From Buxus sempervirens (lineage: Eukaryota; Streptophyta; Magnoliopsida; Buxales; Buxaceae), in the NCBI GenBank assembly GCA_947561395.2, contig OX387182.1, forward strand, positions 42,029,949 to 42,093,948: a stretch of 64,000 nucleotides of DNA, written 5' to 3'. The first letter of the stretch is position 1. Each line of letters begins with the position of its first letter. The translations under genes were made by a program, and so were the position numbers. Shown here piece by piece: positions 10,601 through 22,075 of the stretch. Below the pieces are notes generated by a model that was given only the letters and a program-made list of their open reading frames with translations, had not been told where the DNA came from and made no database searches.

Positions 10601-13600
10601 TGTAAGCACCTTATTTTTGTGCTCCCGGAAGAGCCGGAAATGCAAACCCCGGGCAGAAAGTCAAATCCTAAGGCGTGAAAAGTTGACTTTTTGATCAAAT
10701 AAAAATTGGCTACTTTGCTTTATCTCAATGGATAGAGAATCCTAACACGAGTCCAACGCAACTGAGTTTGCTGGAATCGGAGTACGGATGAGGGTTCTGC
10801 AGGGCGGTCAAACTTAAGGGGGAGTCGAAAGTTGACTTTTTTCTAAACCCCGTGCCAGGTGTTTAGCCCTATGTCATTGGATAGAGGGCTCCGATATAGT
10901 TCTAACGCAACTAAGTTTGCCCAAATTGGAGTCCGGATGAAGGAGATATGAGCTGTCGAAGTTTCCGAGCAGCAAAACCAAGAAAGCTGCACACGTGGCA
11001 AAAGGCTACACACGTGGTGAGTGGCGCAAGAAAATATCTTGAGGGGCAATCCGTAAATATCCAAACATGCAAAATATCCTAGGGTTTAAAGCAAAATTTC
11101 GCAGGGACCAAATCTATGAATATCTAAGAGTACCGGATGAATCTACGAATATCCAGGGGCTAAATCCGTAAATATCGAATTTTTATCCGATCTTAAATGT
11201 TGGATACATGTATTTTTGTGCATGACCGACACTATTCATCGAATACAAGGAGATCCCCCCGTGAGATTCGCGCCGATTCCTCGACAAATTCGCGGCGGCA
11301 TTTAATTTTTGAAATTATTATGTTTTGTATCCGACATTTTATGTCAGATACAAATAGGACTTAGTGTATCCGACCTATATGGTCGGATACATTAGGTTGG
11401 CTTATAAAAGCCACCAGTAATCTCTTTTGGTTGATTGGCTCCCTTTGCTTGTTTTTGGCCTTCTTTCACCACTTGTCTCCATCCGAATGTCCTTCTCTCC
11501 AACCTCATTTGCTCCCACATCCACCACATACCACCCCTGTATCATTTGACCCCTTGTTCTCCTTCTTTTCTTGGTCTCCCACTCAAACCCAAGAGGGAGA
11601 GCTTGCTGCTGCTGTGGTTGTTGCTACCAAGGAGGAGGTTCCAGCTACCTTTTGGCCTCAAAGAGGTGTCTCCACCTTGCTTAGAAGTGTAAGAGCCACC
11701 AGGTAAGGGTTCTCATCACATTGTATCATACATATATTAAAAGCTGATTTTTTTTCTACTATTTTTCTACTCTCTTCTTCTTCATTGGCATGAGCTCTCT
11801 TCCATGGTGGTTTGAGCATGTATTCACTACCTTTTCCATGGCATGAAAATTACCAGAGGTAAGAGGTCCACGTAGGGTTTACAAGGGAGCATGGGAGTTT
11901 ATTTTTGCACAATTTTAGTGTTCATATGCTGTTGCTATGGTTTTCCTTTTAAGCATCTTAATGGAAGGAGCATGTCCCTTCCTAACTTCTTTTTAAGCAT
12001 CCAATGCATCCCTATAACAGCCCCACTTTCCCTTCTTGTTCGTCCCTTTTCTCACTCCCTTTTTTTTACAGTTTTTCTTTGGCATTTTACTGCTGGCCGT
12101 ACCTCCTTGGTTTGCTGTCCTGGACCATAGTTGCAGCATGCATGCCTCTCACATGCCTCTGTTTTGGTGTGAACTTGTTTGTTGATTTGTGGGTATGTTT
12201 AGATATAATCTAGGTTTCCTATTCATGCTAGACTTCTTGCTTTTAGATAGGAACAATTTTCTGATAACATGTGCATTAACATGCTCTCTTTGCCTTAGGT
12301 AACTTGCTGTTTTTTTTTTCTTCTATCCACATCAACTTGTTTTGTATGCATGCACAACAACCTCAACACTAATGTTCTTAGGCCAAGGATGCTGTCTTTT
12401 TTTATATATACACTGCGTCCCCCATTCCTTGCTGTTTGCACACACATGATCATGATCCATTCCCCATGAACTTGCTGTGTGCTGTGATGTGTTTATGTGA
12501 ATAACCATGCTCCCCCAATCCCTCCACCATTTGCTGTATTTGTATATGCAAATGAGCATGACCCCCTTTCCCCTCTCTCTCCTTGGTGGCTGCTGTTCTG
12601 GGCATGCAGCAAGTGTTTTTATCTCAGGTTAGTAAGTATGCAGAGAATTTTGGAGCTGCTGCTGGCAGCAGCCGTACCCCCCACTATTCCTTGTTTCCAA
12701 TGGGTTTAAGTTGCATGCTATGCTTAAATTCGAGTACCATGAACATAAGACCTTGTTGCCATGCTCCCCTACCCCATGGTCCATAATTTCTAGTCCCATG
12801 AGAGCACACTAATCCCCTCCAAAGGGCTGCTGTCCCTGCAGATTCCCATTTGCTTGCCCTCTCAAATCAGTCCCCAAAGTGCCATGCATGAGTGTCATTA
12901 ATCCTCATGTATCCTTCACTCGCTTAGCATGATTAAATCGGTTCACGTTGGCTGTTGCATTTTCTTGTTTTTACTATTCTTTGCTGTCCCATGGTCTCAT
13001 ATCTTGGTGTTTGTGTTAGAGTATCATAGTAAAAGGGTGCTTGGTTGTTGGGTTTTGGCTTGCCATCGATGGATGAAGGCAAAACACCTAGGTTAGGGTG
13101 CTAAGACCCCTACCTTGCTGCTGCATATTGCTAAGAAGAAGTGAGGGGGCAGCAGCTCCTTGCCCCCCTTTCCCCTTTGCCTTTGCATGGAAATTCCAAA
13201 AGGAAACCAAAGTGGAGGCCTCTCCCGCATACCCGAACCAATGTGGGCCGACAAGTAATGTTGGTTACATGGCAGAAATGCCAATTTTGGTTTTCTCCAG
13301 TTTTTGTCGAATTTGAATGATATTTCCACCAAACCAAGTAAACCAATAGGGTTTCCGGGTCACCCGAAAACCCAACATGGGACCTGGACCACCGGTCCAA
13401 CTTGGAACATTTGTGGGCCTTCCAACGGGGCCCACCAAGCCCAATAAACTTCTTTGCATGCCAATAAGCAAGATAAAGCAAAATTAACTAATCGAACTGG
13501 GCGGGCCAAACCCAATGCGGCCCACCCGAACTTGTTTTGTGAAATAGTGTGTTTAAATAGCATGGTTTGGCCGAGACCAAGGGCAAGGGCCTATCGAGCC

Positions 13601-14307
13601 CACCAAAGCCCAATTATCAACCAAGTGAGGGTTCAAAACCCTAAACTCCAAGAACATGGGCTTTCAAGCCTAAATTTGGACTATGGGCCCCAATCCCAAT
13701 GTCCAAATTACTTTGGAAAATTAAATCAAGATAATCTAAAAATATTTTTGGCAACCGCCATGGGGGCCCACCCAGGGTCCTGCAAACCAATGCCAACCCA
13801 TCTTTTCATGAAAGCCGCTTAAATCTTTAAATTAAAACCTAAGATAAAATCAATTCACTAAACTTGAACCCAAAGGCCTTTCAGGTTAGATTGAGGCCCA
13901 CCAAGGGATTTGTGGGCTTAATCAAGCCCACCAAGGACATCGTGGGCCTTCCAACGGTTCCCACCTAGTCAGACTTAGATCACCTAAATTAAGCAAGATA
14001 AAATCAATTAAAGGGACCCACACCATTCAGGTGGTCCCGCAAGACTTAACCAAGTTGCATATCGGATTAGGAATCGGGTGAGAACCAAGGCAAGCTGACT
14101 CAAACCAGGGAACCCACGAGACCCGTCATCCGACGGGGTGGTCTGGGGTGTCTATGGACTTCCCCAGACCACAACCGAGACCTTTCTTAGAATCTCAAGC
14201 CGCAGACCAGCCCAATAGATTAACTTAGGCACCCAAGTGTCCGCCTGCACCCCATCAGGTGGTGGTGACTCCGAATTTTCCTTTGCGGCGTTTCCGAAGC
14301 GTGCACA
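10601..14307 (+). mobile_element. 3.7-kb Ogre-like solo LTR
   Basis: Starts TGTAAGCACC and ends GTGCACA. The flanks TCGGG (10596-10600) and CCAGG (14308-14312) look like a decayed 5-bp duplication. Closely related to 27602-30917. It carries palindromes at 11328-11395, TATAAAAG at 11403-11410 and a donor CCAG/GTAAGG at 11702-11703. Near its end, the segments TTAGGCACCCAAGTGTCCG and GGTGGTGACTCC resemble the conserved U5 region of Tat/Ogre LTRs. No coding region; peptides readable here are chance frames. It interrupts the PMD exon. Confidence 0.75.
11328..11410 (+). promoter_or_regulatory. GTATCCGACAT...ATGTCGGATAC palindromes and TATA box
   Basis: Two inverted repeats (CCGACATTTTATGTCGG and GTATCCGACC...GGTCGGATAC) lie immediately upstream of TATAAAAG at 11403. 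Same design as 28190-28457 in the sister LTR. Confidence 0.65.
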
Positions 14308-16648
14308 CCAGGATCAAGATGTTTGGAGATATCATCCTTGAGATGGTGAGGTCGGATGATGCTGAGATCTCTGCCCTTCTTGGATATGAGGTGGTGCCCC
14401 CGGAGGCCTGGGATGGAGGGAGGCCTAAATTATCCCTGACTTGGTTGAGAAAGGCCTTCTGAGAGAGAGAATTTAGTCAGATCGCCATGGGCCATGCGGG
14501 CTTCCCCGTTGCGTTCCGCTTCGTCTTTCTTTACATGATGGGCTCTTGCTTTTGCCCAGAGGATATGACCTCAGTCAGCCTTCACTTTTTGAGCTTGTTG
14601 AGGGACTTGCAGCGGGCTAGGAGGTATGCTTGGGGCCCGCTTATCTTTGGCACCATCTTGGCTAGTTTGCACCGAGTCTCCAGAGGCCTTTCCACCTCCC
14701 GAGGTGCCGGAGTTGGATGCAAGTTTTTCTGGCCCTTCTTGCAGGTGAAATACATATTTCTCTTTTCTTTTTCTATCTTCTTCCTCTTTTTATTCTTCTG
14801 ACCTTCTTTCCTTTCTCTGCAGTTTTTTTCTAGGGTATATATACCCTATTTCCGTCCTACCTCTATGCTGCCAAAGGAGACATTTCCGATGGCTCATAGA
14901 TGGAGTCTTGTGGAGCTCGACTCTGAGAAGAGTCAACCTAGGTCGGCTCGAGCTCATCTGGATCAGCTTTATAGGACCGAGGTAAGCATCCTTCAATTCT
15001 TCCTTCTTTCTTTCCTGAATCACATGTAAAACCCTGAATTTCTATTCGTTTATTTTATGAGAATTAATAAGTCCGTGTGGTGAAATTTCAGAAATTGTGA
15101 AGCAAGGATGTATTGGAGTTCGAGACATTAGGCGTAAAGCAATATAAACAAGGTTAGTAAGGTGCTGTTTTAATGAGAGTTATTATGTTGTTGTGCTCAG
15201 TCATTAAATAAATGTATTTATGTGGGTGATTATGTAGGGAATAGTTTCATTAAATCAAACGGCTGGGAAGCTGCACATGTAGGGAGAAGCGTGGGCGAGC
15301 GTGCACTGAATCATGAGTTTTAAAATTTGTCGAGTGGCAAAGTGTATATGGTAAGTATAAATACCTAATGTATTTAGATATGTAGGTTTCACATACCTTG
15401 AGTTGAAGGAGATTGCGGCTGGTTTTCGAGGGCTTTGGGGAGAAGAGAAGACGTTCGTGTTCTTGTCGATCAGAGGGTGTTCAGAAAGACCATCGTTACA
15501 ACCAGAGAAGAGTTTTGGGTGAAGAGCGATAGTTTTCACTTCCAGTTCCCAGAGTTGCAATGCGAGGACTTGAGCATATAAGAGGTGAGGAGCATCGTTT
15601 TGATTTGTAGTTGGTTTTGATCTCTAAGTTTAGTCGAAAAGCATGGTTTTGGGAAACATAGTTCTCGAACGTGATTTATTCGATGAGAATCAGGGTCGTG
15701 ATATAGAGTTTGTTGGATTAAATTTGAATTACGTTTAAATGTGTTTTGGGGATGGTAGAAACATAGAAAATTGGCTATAGAGGTCAAAAACTTGGTCAGA
15801 TATGGAGTTCTAGAATTAGCAGAGAGTCGCGTTTCGAAGGTCGGATCTACTGAGTTGCCGCCAACTAAATTACCTCAGCGGCAGCTCAGCGCAAGATGTA
15901 TTTGGGTTTCGCCGAGTTGGCGTTGACCTGGCACCAAGTGTTTGAAGTCAGCGCGATCAGTGTTTTGGGTATAAGCCGAGTTGGGGCCGACCTTGCGCCA
16001 AGCGCCAGAGGTCAGTGCACCCACTAAATTTCTCAGGAAGGTGCGTCTAACCAATCCAAGCCAAGTTTTGATACTTTAGGGCTTCAACCTCTTAGCCAAA
16101 GACTAGATTAGGATATTAGAAATAATTTAATCTGTTCAAAACCTTTGGAGAATATTGGGTCGATTATTGGTGAATTTAGGAGTTTCTGGAAGAGCTATTC
16201 GAAGGACAGTAGGTAAGCGAATTACTATTCTTGATACCCTTGGTTAGTACTTTAAATATTATTTTTTATTCCATATTGTTTAGGGTTGTAAACATGTTTA
16301 AACTGAGTTTATGTGATTTTATCAAAGTGTTGAGTTGCATTTTACGACTATTGTTTTGTGTGAGTATTGGGAATGTTCTTGCCGAATGGGCTTGTGTTTT
16401 GGGGTCAGAGCATCTATTGGAGTTTCATGAGATACTGTTCTGGTCTGGAATGAATTGTGATGAAATTGTTTTGGGTTATACATGATGATAACATGGTTGG
16501 TATAATGTGTAGACAGTGTGAGTTTATGAAATTGTTTTCTGTTTTGGTTTAGCTTCCCTTGGATCCATGCTTAAGCTTAGTAATGTGATGGTATTGTTTG
16601 TTGGTGTAATTGCATGGCCTTGTGTGTTGCCATGACCGATGTAGAGCA

Positions 16649-16768
16649 GCCAGAAACCCTAAGTAGGCTTGGTTGTCAATACCAAAACCCGGGGAGTAGG
16701 CCGGCATTGGATGACGAAACCCTGAGTAGGCCGTCATTTCAGAGTTTTGAAACCCTGAGTAGGCCGGA
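16649..16768 (+). repeat. Fourfold AAACCCTGAGTAGGCC repeat
   Basis: Four spaced copies of a 16-18 bp motif, each followed by a different 14-20 bp segment. Related arrays are at 31065-31180 and, on the other strand, 60935-61060, always inside the predicted LTR intron. Confidence 0.75.
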
Positions 16769-17009
16769 ACTGTGTACGTGGAGGTGTGGATGTCTCCTTG
16801 GCATGTTAATTAACCAATTTAACAATAGGCATGACATTGACCATTCGATGTGTTATCGGTATTGTTATTGAATTGATTGGAAACTATTATTGGTTTTGGA
16901 TTTCAACTTGGAAATGTTCTTGATTGTTTTAAATGATGCTGGCTATTTATCGGTGCATATTTATAATTGTTGTTAACTATTTCTGTTTCTGCATGCATAT
17001 GCTACTCGC

Positions 17010-17027
17010 TGAGATATTCGTATCTCA
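17010..17027 (+). promoter_or_regulatory. UUCG-loop hairpin before an LTR splice acceptor
   Basis: TGAGATATTCGTATCTCA: a perfect 7-bp stem with a TTCG loop, followed by a T-rich tract and the acceptor region near 17052-17054. Confidence 0.65.
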
Positions 17028-18815
17028 CTCCGTTGTTTTTGTTTTTGTTTTCAAATACTCGTGGTGAGGCGACTACTAGGGTAGATCCGACTGAGACTTA
17101 TAGAGAGGAAGATTATTATTATATTCCATAGACCAGTAGGATTATTTTGGATTGGACTTTCGATTTATTTAATTTTTGAATTGTAATAAAGTAGTTTGAT
17201 GTTGGATCATTTGATTATAATTAAAGATTGTTTTTTTGACTTCTTAGTTAAGAATTGAATTGTGCACTCTGATATGATATAGTTTAGGTGATTATTCAGC
17301 GATCACACTTATTTTAGATCCTTACCTAACACTTCGTGAGACGTGTTATACCTTTATTGAACAACACGGATCCGAGGCGTTACATCACATTCCTGATATC
17401 CCTTTTTTTTCTCAGCTGTCTGTCCCTCGGTTCGAGGACATTCCCGAGGGCCTTGCCTTGCAGGTGATTACGGATGATGCATTTGCCCTTGACCAAAGGT
17501 GTCAGCGATACCAGTTCTTTATTGGTCAGTTGGGCAGCATCTGGTATCTTGGTAAGCGCTTCTATTACCAACACATTGGTGAGCCTCGGATCCTTACTCT
17601 TCTCGTGGATACTACCCCTTCTTTTCCTCCTAGGCCTGTTGATCCCGCTCCTTTCCTATAGTGGATGGAGGTAGATACTCTGTTAGTGGAGGGTGACTAT
17701 GATGCCTGGTTTGGGCAGGCTTCAGTTGGGTGTCTCATGCCACCCATGCCTGTCCGAGGTGGAGTCACGGAGATTGGAGGGGTAGTGATTAGAGCATACG
17801 ACACCACGGTATGCTCTTCCTTCCTTTGATCTTCATTTTTTATCTTCACTTTGGCCTGGAATTTCTGATATATTCTCTTTTGTTTCAGGAGGCTCAGTTG
17901 GCAACGGTCCGGGCTTGGTATACTAATTTAGAGCGTCAGCGGGATGCTGCTATCGCTGAGCGGGACACCCTCCTTCTCACGATTGCCAATCTTAGAGTGC
18001 AGCTCGCCAGGGCACAGGGCCAAGCGGGTCCATCTTACACACAGGACTAGGTGGGTCCATCTCATGCTTAGGTTAATTCCTGCACCTCTTTCAATTTCTG
18101 CTTCTCATAACTGCTTATTTTGTTCTGATTAGAATTCTTTTTCTTATTTTCAGGATGACACGGCCGATCCTTCCTTCCGCACTTCACCTTATTTTACACA
18201 TCCTAGCGGTGAGGTATTTTCAGTGTCACTGATGGAGCTTGTAACCTCTCCTTGAGCCGCAGAGGTGCCAGCAGCAGAGCAGGGAGATAGAGGTTGAGAC
18301 TACATCCGCTACTGCTCCTACTGCAGAGGAGGTTCCTGAGTCTGCCTCAGCACCAGAGACTGCCCCAAATGTGACTGTCGAGGCAGATGTTGAGATGGAG
18401 CCTGCCGAGGAGACTGCTGTGATAGAGGAGGCGCCTATCGAGCCTGTGGTGGACCCGTGGCCTGATGCCGATGCTCCTAAGGCATCTGTTCCTGCTTCCG
18501 AGCCTACAGCTAGTGGGAGTGCAGAGCCTGCCACCGAGCCAGTTCCTGTTGACCCTGATGCTGAGCCTGCCGGAGATGCGGATACCCAGGAGTCTACATT
18601 GGCTGCTTCAAATGACTTAGGGTACGTTCCTCTTGAGCATCCGACTGCCAGCCTTGTGCCTTTGAGTATTATGTATGATGTTCAATGTATTTTGGGCAGG
18701 ATGAATCATTGCACCGCTCGCCATATAGTGCCGCTTGTCTTTGGGCGCCGGCGATATCGAAGCGGCGGACGTAGCAGTGGACGTGGTTGTAGGGATGGAT
18801 CTGCAAAAGGACAGT

Positions 18816-19014
18816 AGATTAGGACGTCATGTATACCTTTTGTATTTTGATAAACAGATGTAACTTTCATTCGTATATATGAAAACAAAAATTTGATTCA
18901 TTTATCCTCTTCTTCATTTATATTCTATAGTTTATTGAATTATTCTTGTATAAATAGGAATAGATGAAGCTTAAAACAACATCCAATTGCAATTGCATAT
19001 TTTTTTCTGCTTTT
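18816..19014. other. Spacer between the two antisense genes
   Basis: AT-rich, no reading frame of note. It probably holds the 3' untranslated region of the PMD gene (TTTTGTATTTTGATAAA near 18838). Confidence 0.4.
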
Positions 19015-19127
19015 GGGCCGAAACTGCATTTAATATGCGAACAAGGCGTGACCGCATTTCACTTGTGGTCATGCCATGTCTGCATTTTAAATGCGGTTTT
19101 TGGCCCCTGCGCGAATTTTCTATAAAA
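19015..19127 (+). promoter_or_regulatory. Candidate promoter of the antisense DUF7745-like gene
   Basis: An imperfect palindrome about 90 bp long (GGGCCGAAACTGCATTT ... AAATGCGGTTTTTGGCCC) contains the outer element's GCATTT/AAATGCGG motif. It is followed by TATAAAA at 19121-19127 and, 93 bases later, by the ATG at 19220. This is the same palindrome-then-TATA order as in the LTR promoters of this element. Confidence 0.6.
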
Positions 19128-20478
19128 AAACCCTGAGGAACATCATTATGGCATCCTTCTTGCTTCTAAAACACCCTAGGTAGCCGCCCCTTGCTTCTTG
19201 TGCATCCTTTGAAAGTTCCATGGCTTCTCTTGCCCCGTCCTCCTCTGTCGACAAAGTCCCTCCTGCAAGACAACCTTTTAGATCAAAACCACCAAATCTT
19301 ACAAGATATAACATTGTGGATTTGTTCTATAACAGGTGGGTTAACTCCATAACCCCAGAGGATGATATCCAATGGGATTCTACAAACTTAGGCCATATCC
19401 TACTCATCCTTACCATCGCCTTTAAATGGGAAATCAATGAGGCTTTGATTGGACACTGGGAACCTTAATTAAATCTCTTTAGATTTGGTGATAAAGAGAT
19501 GACCCCTACATTTGAGGAGATTGAAACGATCCTTAGCCTGAGATTTTCGAAAAAGTAGTGAACCCGCCCTTTAAGCCTAGCTACAAAAAGGAAGCTTCCA
19601 CTTTTTTGGGCATAGGGAAGAAGGACGTAGGGGAATCTAACTCCCTACTGACCCTATCCAAGCCTTTTTTTGACTGAAAAACTTCTAAGGAGTGAAAATT
19701 CCCAAGCCCGGTTTAATGCCTTGACATTGATAGTGGTTAACCAACTACTCTTTCCACAGGATGATGATGAGGTTGACTTGGCTCTTATTTCAGTTATATG
19801 CCAGGTTAAGGAGCGGAAAAGATTAGCCCCTATGATCTTGGCAGGGATATACCAGGCCTTGACTGACTGCTATTTCAGGAAGAAGAAGCGCTTTCTTGCA
19901 CGTGCCCCTATCCTACAAGTAAAATCTCTCCTTTTTTTCTTCTTTTTTTTTCTTTTTTTCTTTTTCTTTTTTTTTCCTCTTTTTTTTCCTCTTTTTCTTT
20001 TCTTTTCTTTTTTTCTTTTTACAACTTTCTTGTGAAGCTGAACTTATTGGAAATTAATTGAAATACTCCCTCTTTTTGCAGTTTTGGTTGCTTGACCACC
20101 TGAGTCAAATTGAGATGATTGATCGCCACTTTTCTACAAAAATGAAGGTTCTTGTTTTGATGAGTAACCGGGGATGTCTTAACATCCAAGGCGGTAAGCA
20201 GGGTTGGTTCACCTTTTTAGGTACTCTCCAGGATGACCAGGTGAGACGGCCTGGTACTTATCAACCAAACCCCGAGACAGTGATCAGCTTCAGAGATAGG
20301 ACCTTCATGGTTCTAGTAGGCTTGAGATCTGCTGTTCTTTATCTTCCTTTGAGCGTCCTTCAGCAGCTTGGAGGAACTCAGGGAATCATGATCCCAGATG
20401 GAAATGAAGACTTCTTGGGGCCACTTACACCAGCCACCATGGGGTTATGTGCTCGGTTAATGAAGGAGTGGTCCTATG

Positions 20479-20660
20479 CAAGGTTTACAATTTCGGCGGC
20501 ACGCCGAGGCGTGCAGTCGAAATTTCGGTCAGGGCACCCCCGGCGATGCGTTTCGCCGGGGGAAATCGCTGGGGTCGTACCCCCAGCGACATATTTCGAA
20601 ATGCCGACCGTGCCGAGCGAAATTTCGCTCGGCGGCGATCGGCATTTTATTTGAAAACGA
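20479..20660 (+). repeat. 5' terminal repeat and subterminal hairpins of the hAT element
   Basis: After the terminal repeat come inverted repeats CCCCCGGCG/CGCCGGGGG (about 20537-20562), GCTGGGG/CCCCAGC (about 20570-20590) and a perfect palindrome containing CCGAGCGAAATTTCGCTCGG (20612-20633). The core GAAATTTCG also occurs at the other end. Likely transposase binding sites, by analogy with other hAT elements. Confidence 0.75.
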
Positions 20661-21239
20661 AACGCGCGTACGTGTGCGTTTGGCACACGTGCGTGCGGAA
20701 TATAACCGACGCGCCGGTCGATTTGGGAGAAATTTCGCCCAAATCAACCTGCAAATTGAAAAACAGGGGGGACGAACGAACATTGACGCCGTATGCTATG
20801 GGGGGGGGGGAGGGTATTTTGCCGCGATTTTTGAGTGGATTAGGCACGGTTTTGCTCGTTTTTCATAATCTAGCAAGATTACACTGCTTTGAGAGAGGAT
20901 TTTGTGGAGAATCAAGCGCTGTTCATTGCACACGTTGGGGTAAGGTCGTTTTTTTCAAATTTTTTTGATGAAAAGCTTGTGGAATGTGTTGATTTTATTA
21001 TATGTTGAATCCCGACACCCGATCTACAGATGGGTGTCGGCGTTTTATTTTTTGCAATTATTTGTGTCGAAAATGCATATAATTTCTTTTTATTCATTTA
21101 AATTAGATAAATATTGTTGTTGACTTTGATAATTATATATGTTAGATGGGGACACCCGATCTACAAATGGGTGCCCCCGGATTAATTTTTTAGAAAATTA
21201 TTTTTTTTAATTTTTAAATCTGAAAATTGATATATAATT

Positions 21240-21880
21240 TATAAAACGAAGAAAAATAGATAAGTTGCCAAATTTAATACATAAAATTGATTTATTTATT
21301 ATAGAATTATTTATGTTAAGAAATTTGAGTTTATATAATTTTTTATGTATTTTTGATTTTTATCGAATTAATTAATCCGAAAATTAATTAATTATTAATA
21401 AAATTAATAAAAAAAGATAAATACTCAAATTCAATTCATAAAATTGATTTAGTTATTGTAGAATGATTTATGTTAAATAATTGGAGTTTATATAATTTTT
21501 TTATATATTTTTGATTTTTTGGAATTAATTAATCCGAAAATTAATTAGTTATTAATAAAATTAATTAAAAAAGATAAATACTCAAATTAAATTCATAAAA
21601 TTGATTTATTTATTGTAGAATGATTTATGTTAAGAAATTGGAATTTATATAATTTTTTATGTATTTGTGATTTTTTTGAATTAATTAATCTGAAAATTAG
21701 TTAATTATTCATAAAATTAATAAAAAAAATATAAGTACGCAAATTAAATTCCTAAAGATAATTTGTTTATTATAGTCTTTATAGAACAATTTATTTTGAA
21801 GAATCAGAGTGTTTATAATTTTTTTATATAATTATGATTTTTCGAATTAATTAATCCCAAATTATTCATAAAATTCATAA
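21240..21880. repeat. AT-rich tandem repeat, about 157 bp unit, four copies
   Basis: Units start near 21289, 21446, 21603 and 21760, each with TTATGTTAA, a TTTATATAATTTTTTTATG-like block and GAATTAATTAATCCGAAAAT. The last copy is more diverged. It lies between the 5' hAT end and the transposase gene. Confidence 0.8.
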
Positions 21881-22075
21881 CTAATAATATAGTTTAAAAA
21901 TTATAAATAAGAAATTATAATTAGTTGGTAATGTTAGTATTGTCTAATGTGGATTAATATTTATAATTTGTTATTGTGCTCTGTTATTGACTTACTGTGC
22001 GTTTGTGCAGGTGTTCGGATTCCAGTGTAGTACTTTTTGGTTAGTCTGTTAGAGACAGTCAGACGGATAGACAGT

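Larger units (their letters stand above)
15025..17384 (+). mobile_element. Solo LTR of a Tekay/Del-like chromovirus
   Basis: Starts TGTAAAACCCTG, ends GAGGCGTTACA, flanked by TCACA at 15020-15024 and 17385-17389. It sits inside the intron 14982-17415 of the PMD gene. TATAAATA at 15356-15363, donor AGAG/GTGAGGAGCATCG at 15584, GC-rich island 15835-16020, a fourfold AAACCCTGAGTAGG repeat at 16649-16768, hairpin 17010-17027, and a pyrimidine tract before 17054. It ends with the same ATCCGAGGCGTTACA that appears reversed at 60348. No coding region of an element remains. Confidence 0.88.
9912..18815 (+). pseudogene. Antisense plant mobile domain (PMD) gene of the outer element, fossil
   Basis: Lies on the strand opposite to gag-pol, between pol and the 3' LTR. 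Recognisable parts: a start MARIRSAPKD at 9912 and a basic G/R-rich segment near 10180-10250; a PMD N-terminal part at about 10400-10600 with ALITAMLERFF and SFHFP, matching the family motif ALVERWRPETHTFHLP; further PMD at 14308-14744, including ALLGYEVVPPEAW and SLHFLSLLRDL; 14823-14981, including YFRPTSMLPKE and RWS; 17416 to about 17810, including RYQFFIGQLG; a coiled-coil exon at 17888-18050; and an acidic, proline-rich tail ending in a G/R-rich stretch before 18815. Splice sites are visible at 14745/14822, 14982/17415 and 17811/17887. PMD proteins of the MAIN/MAIL type silence transposons, and PMD copies inside Ty3/gypsy elements are known. The gene is interrupted by two solo LTRs (10601-14307 in an exon, 15025-17384 in an intron) and has several small breaks. 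The PMD assignment is by motif memory and is fairly secure. Confidence 0.7.

Noticed and set aside
11431-11706. 91-codon frame starting with MIGSLCLFLAFF as a secreted peptide
   Set aside because: It covers the LTR leader exon after the TATA box; C/T-rich composition gives hydrophobic peptides by chance.
13131-13822. Open frames of about 120 codons on both strands
   Set aside because: They lie inside the Ogre-like solo LTR, have no recognisable domain and are not kept in the sister LTR.
16649-16768. AAACCCTGAGTAGG repeats as interstitial telomere sequence
   Set aside because: The unit differs from TTTAGGG/CCCTAAA beyond the shared AAACCCT, and the copies are spaced by unique sequence.
20447-20968. 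Several overlapping frames on both strands near 20.5-20.9 kb
   Set aside because: They arise from GC-rich palindromic subterminal sequence of the hAT element, which is poor in stops on both strands.
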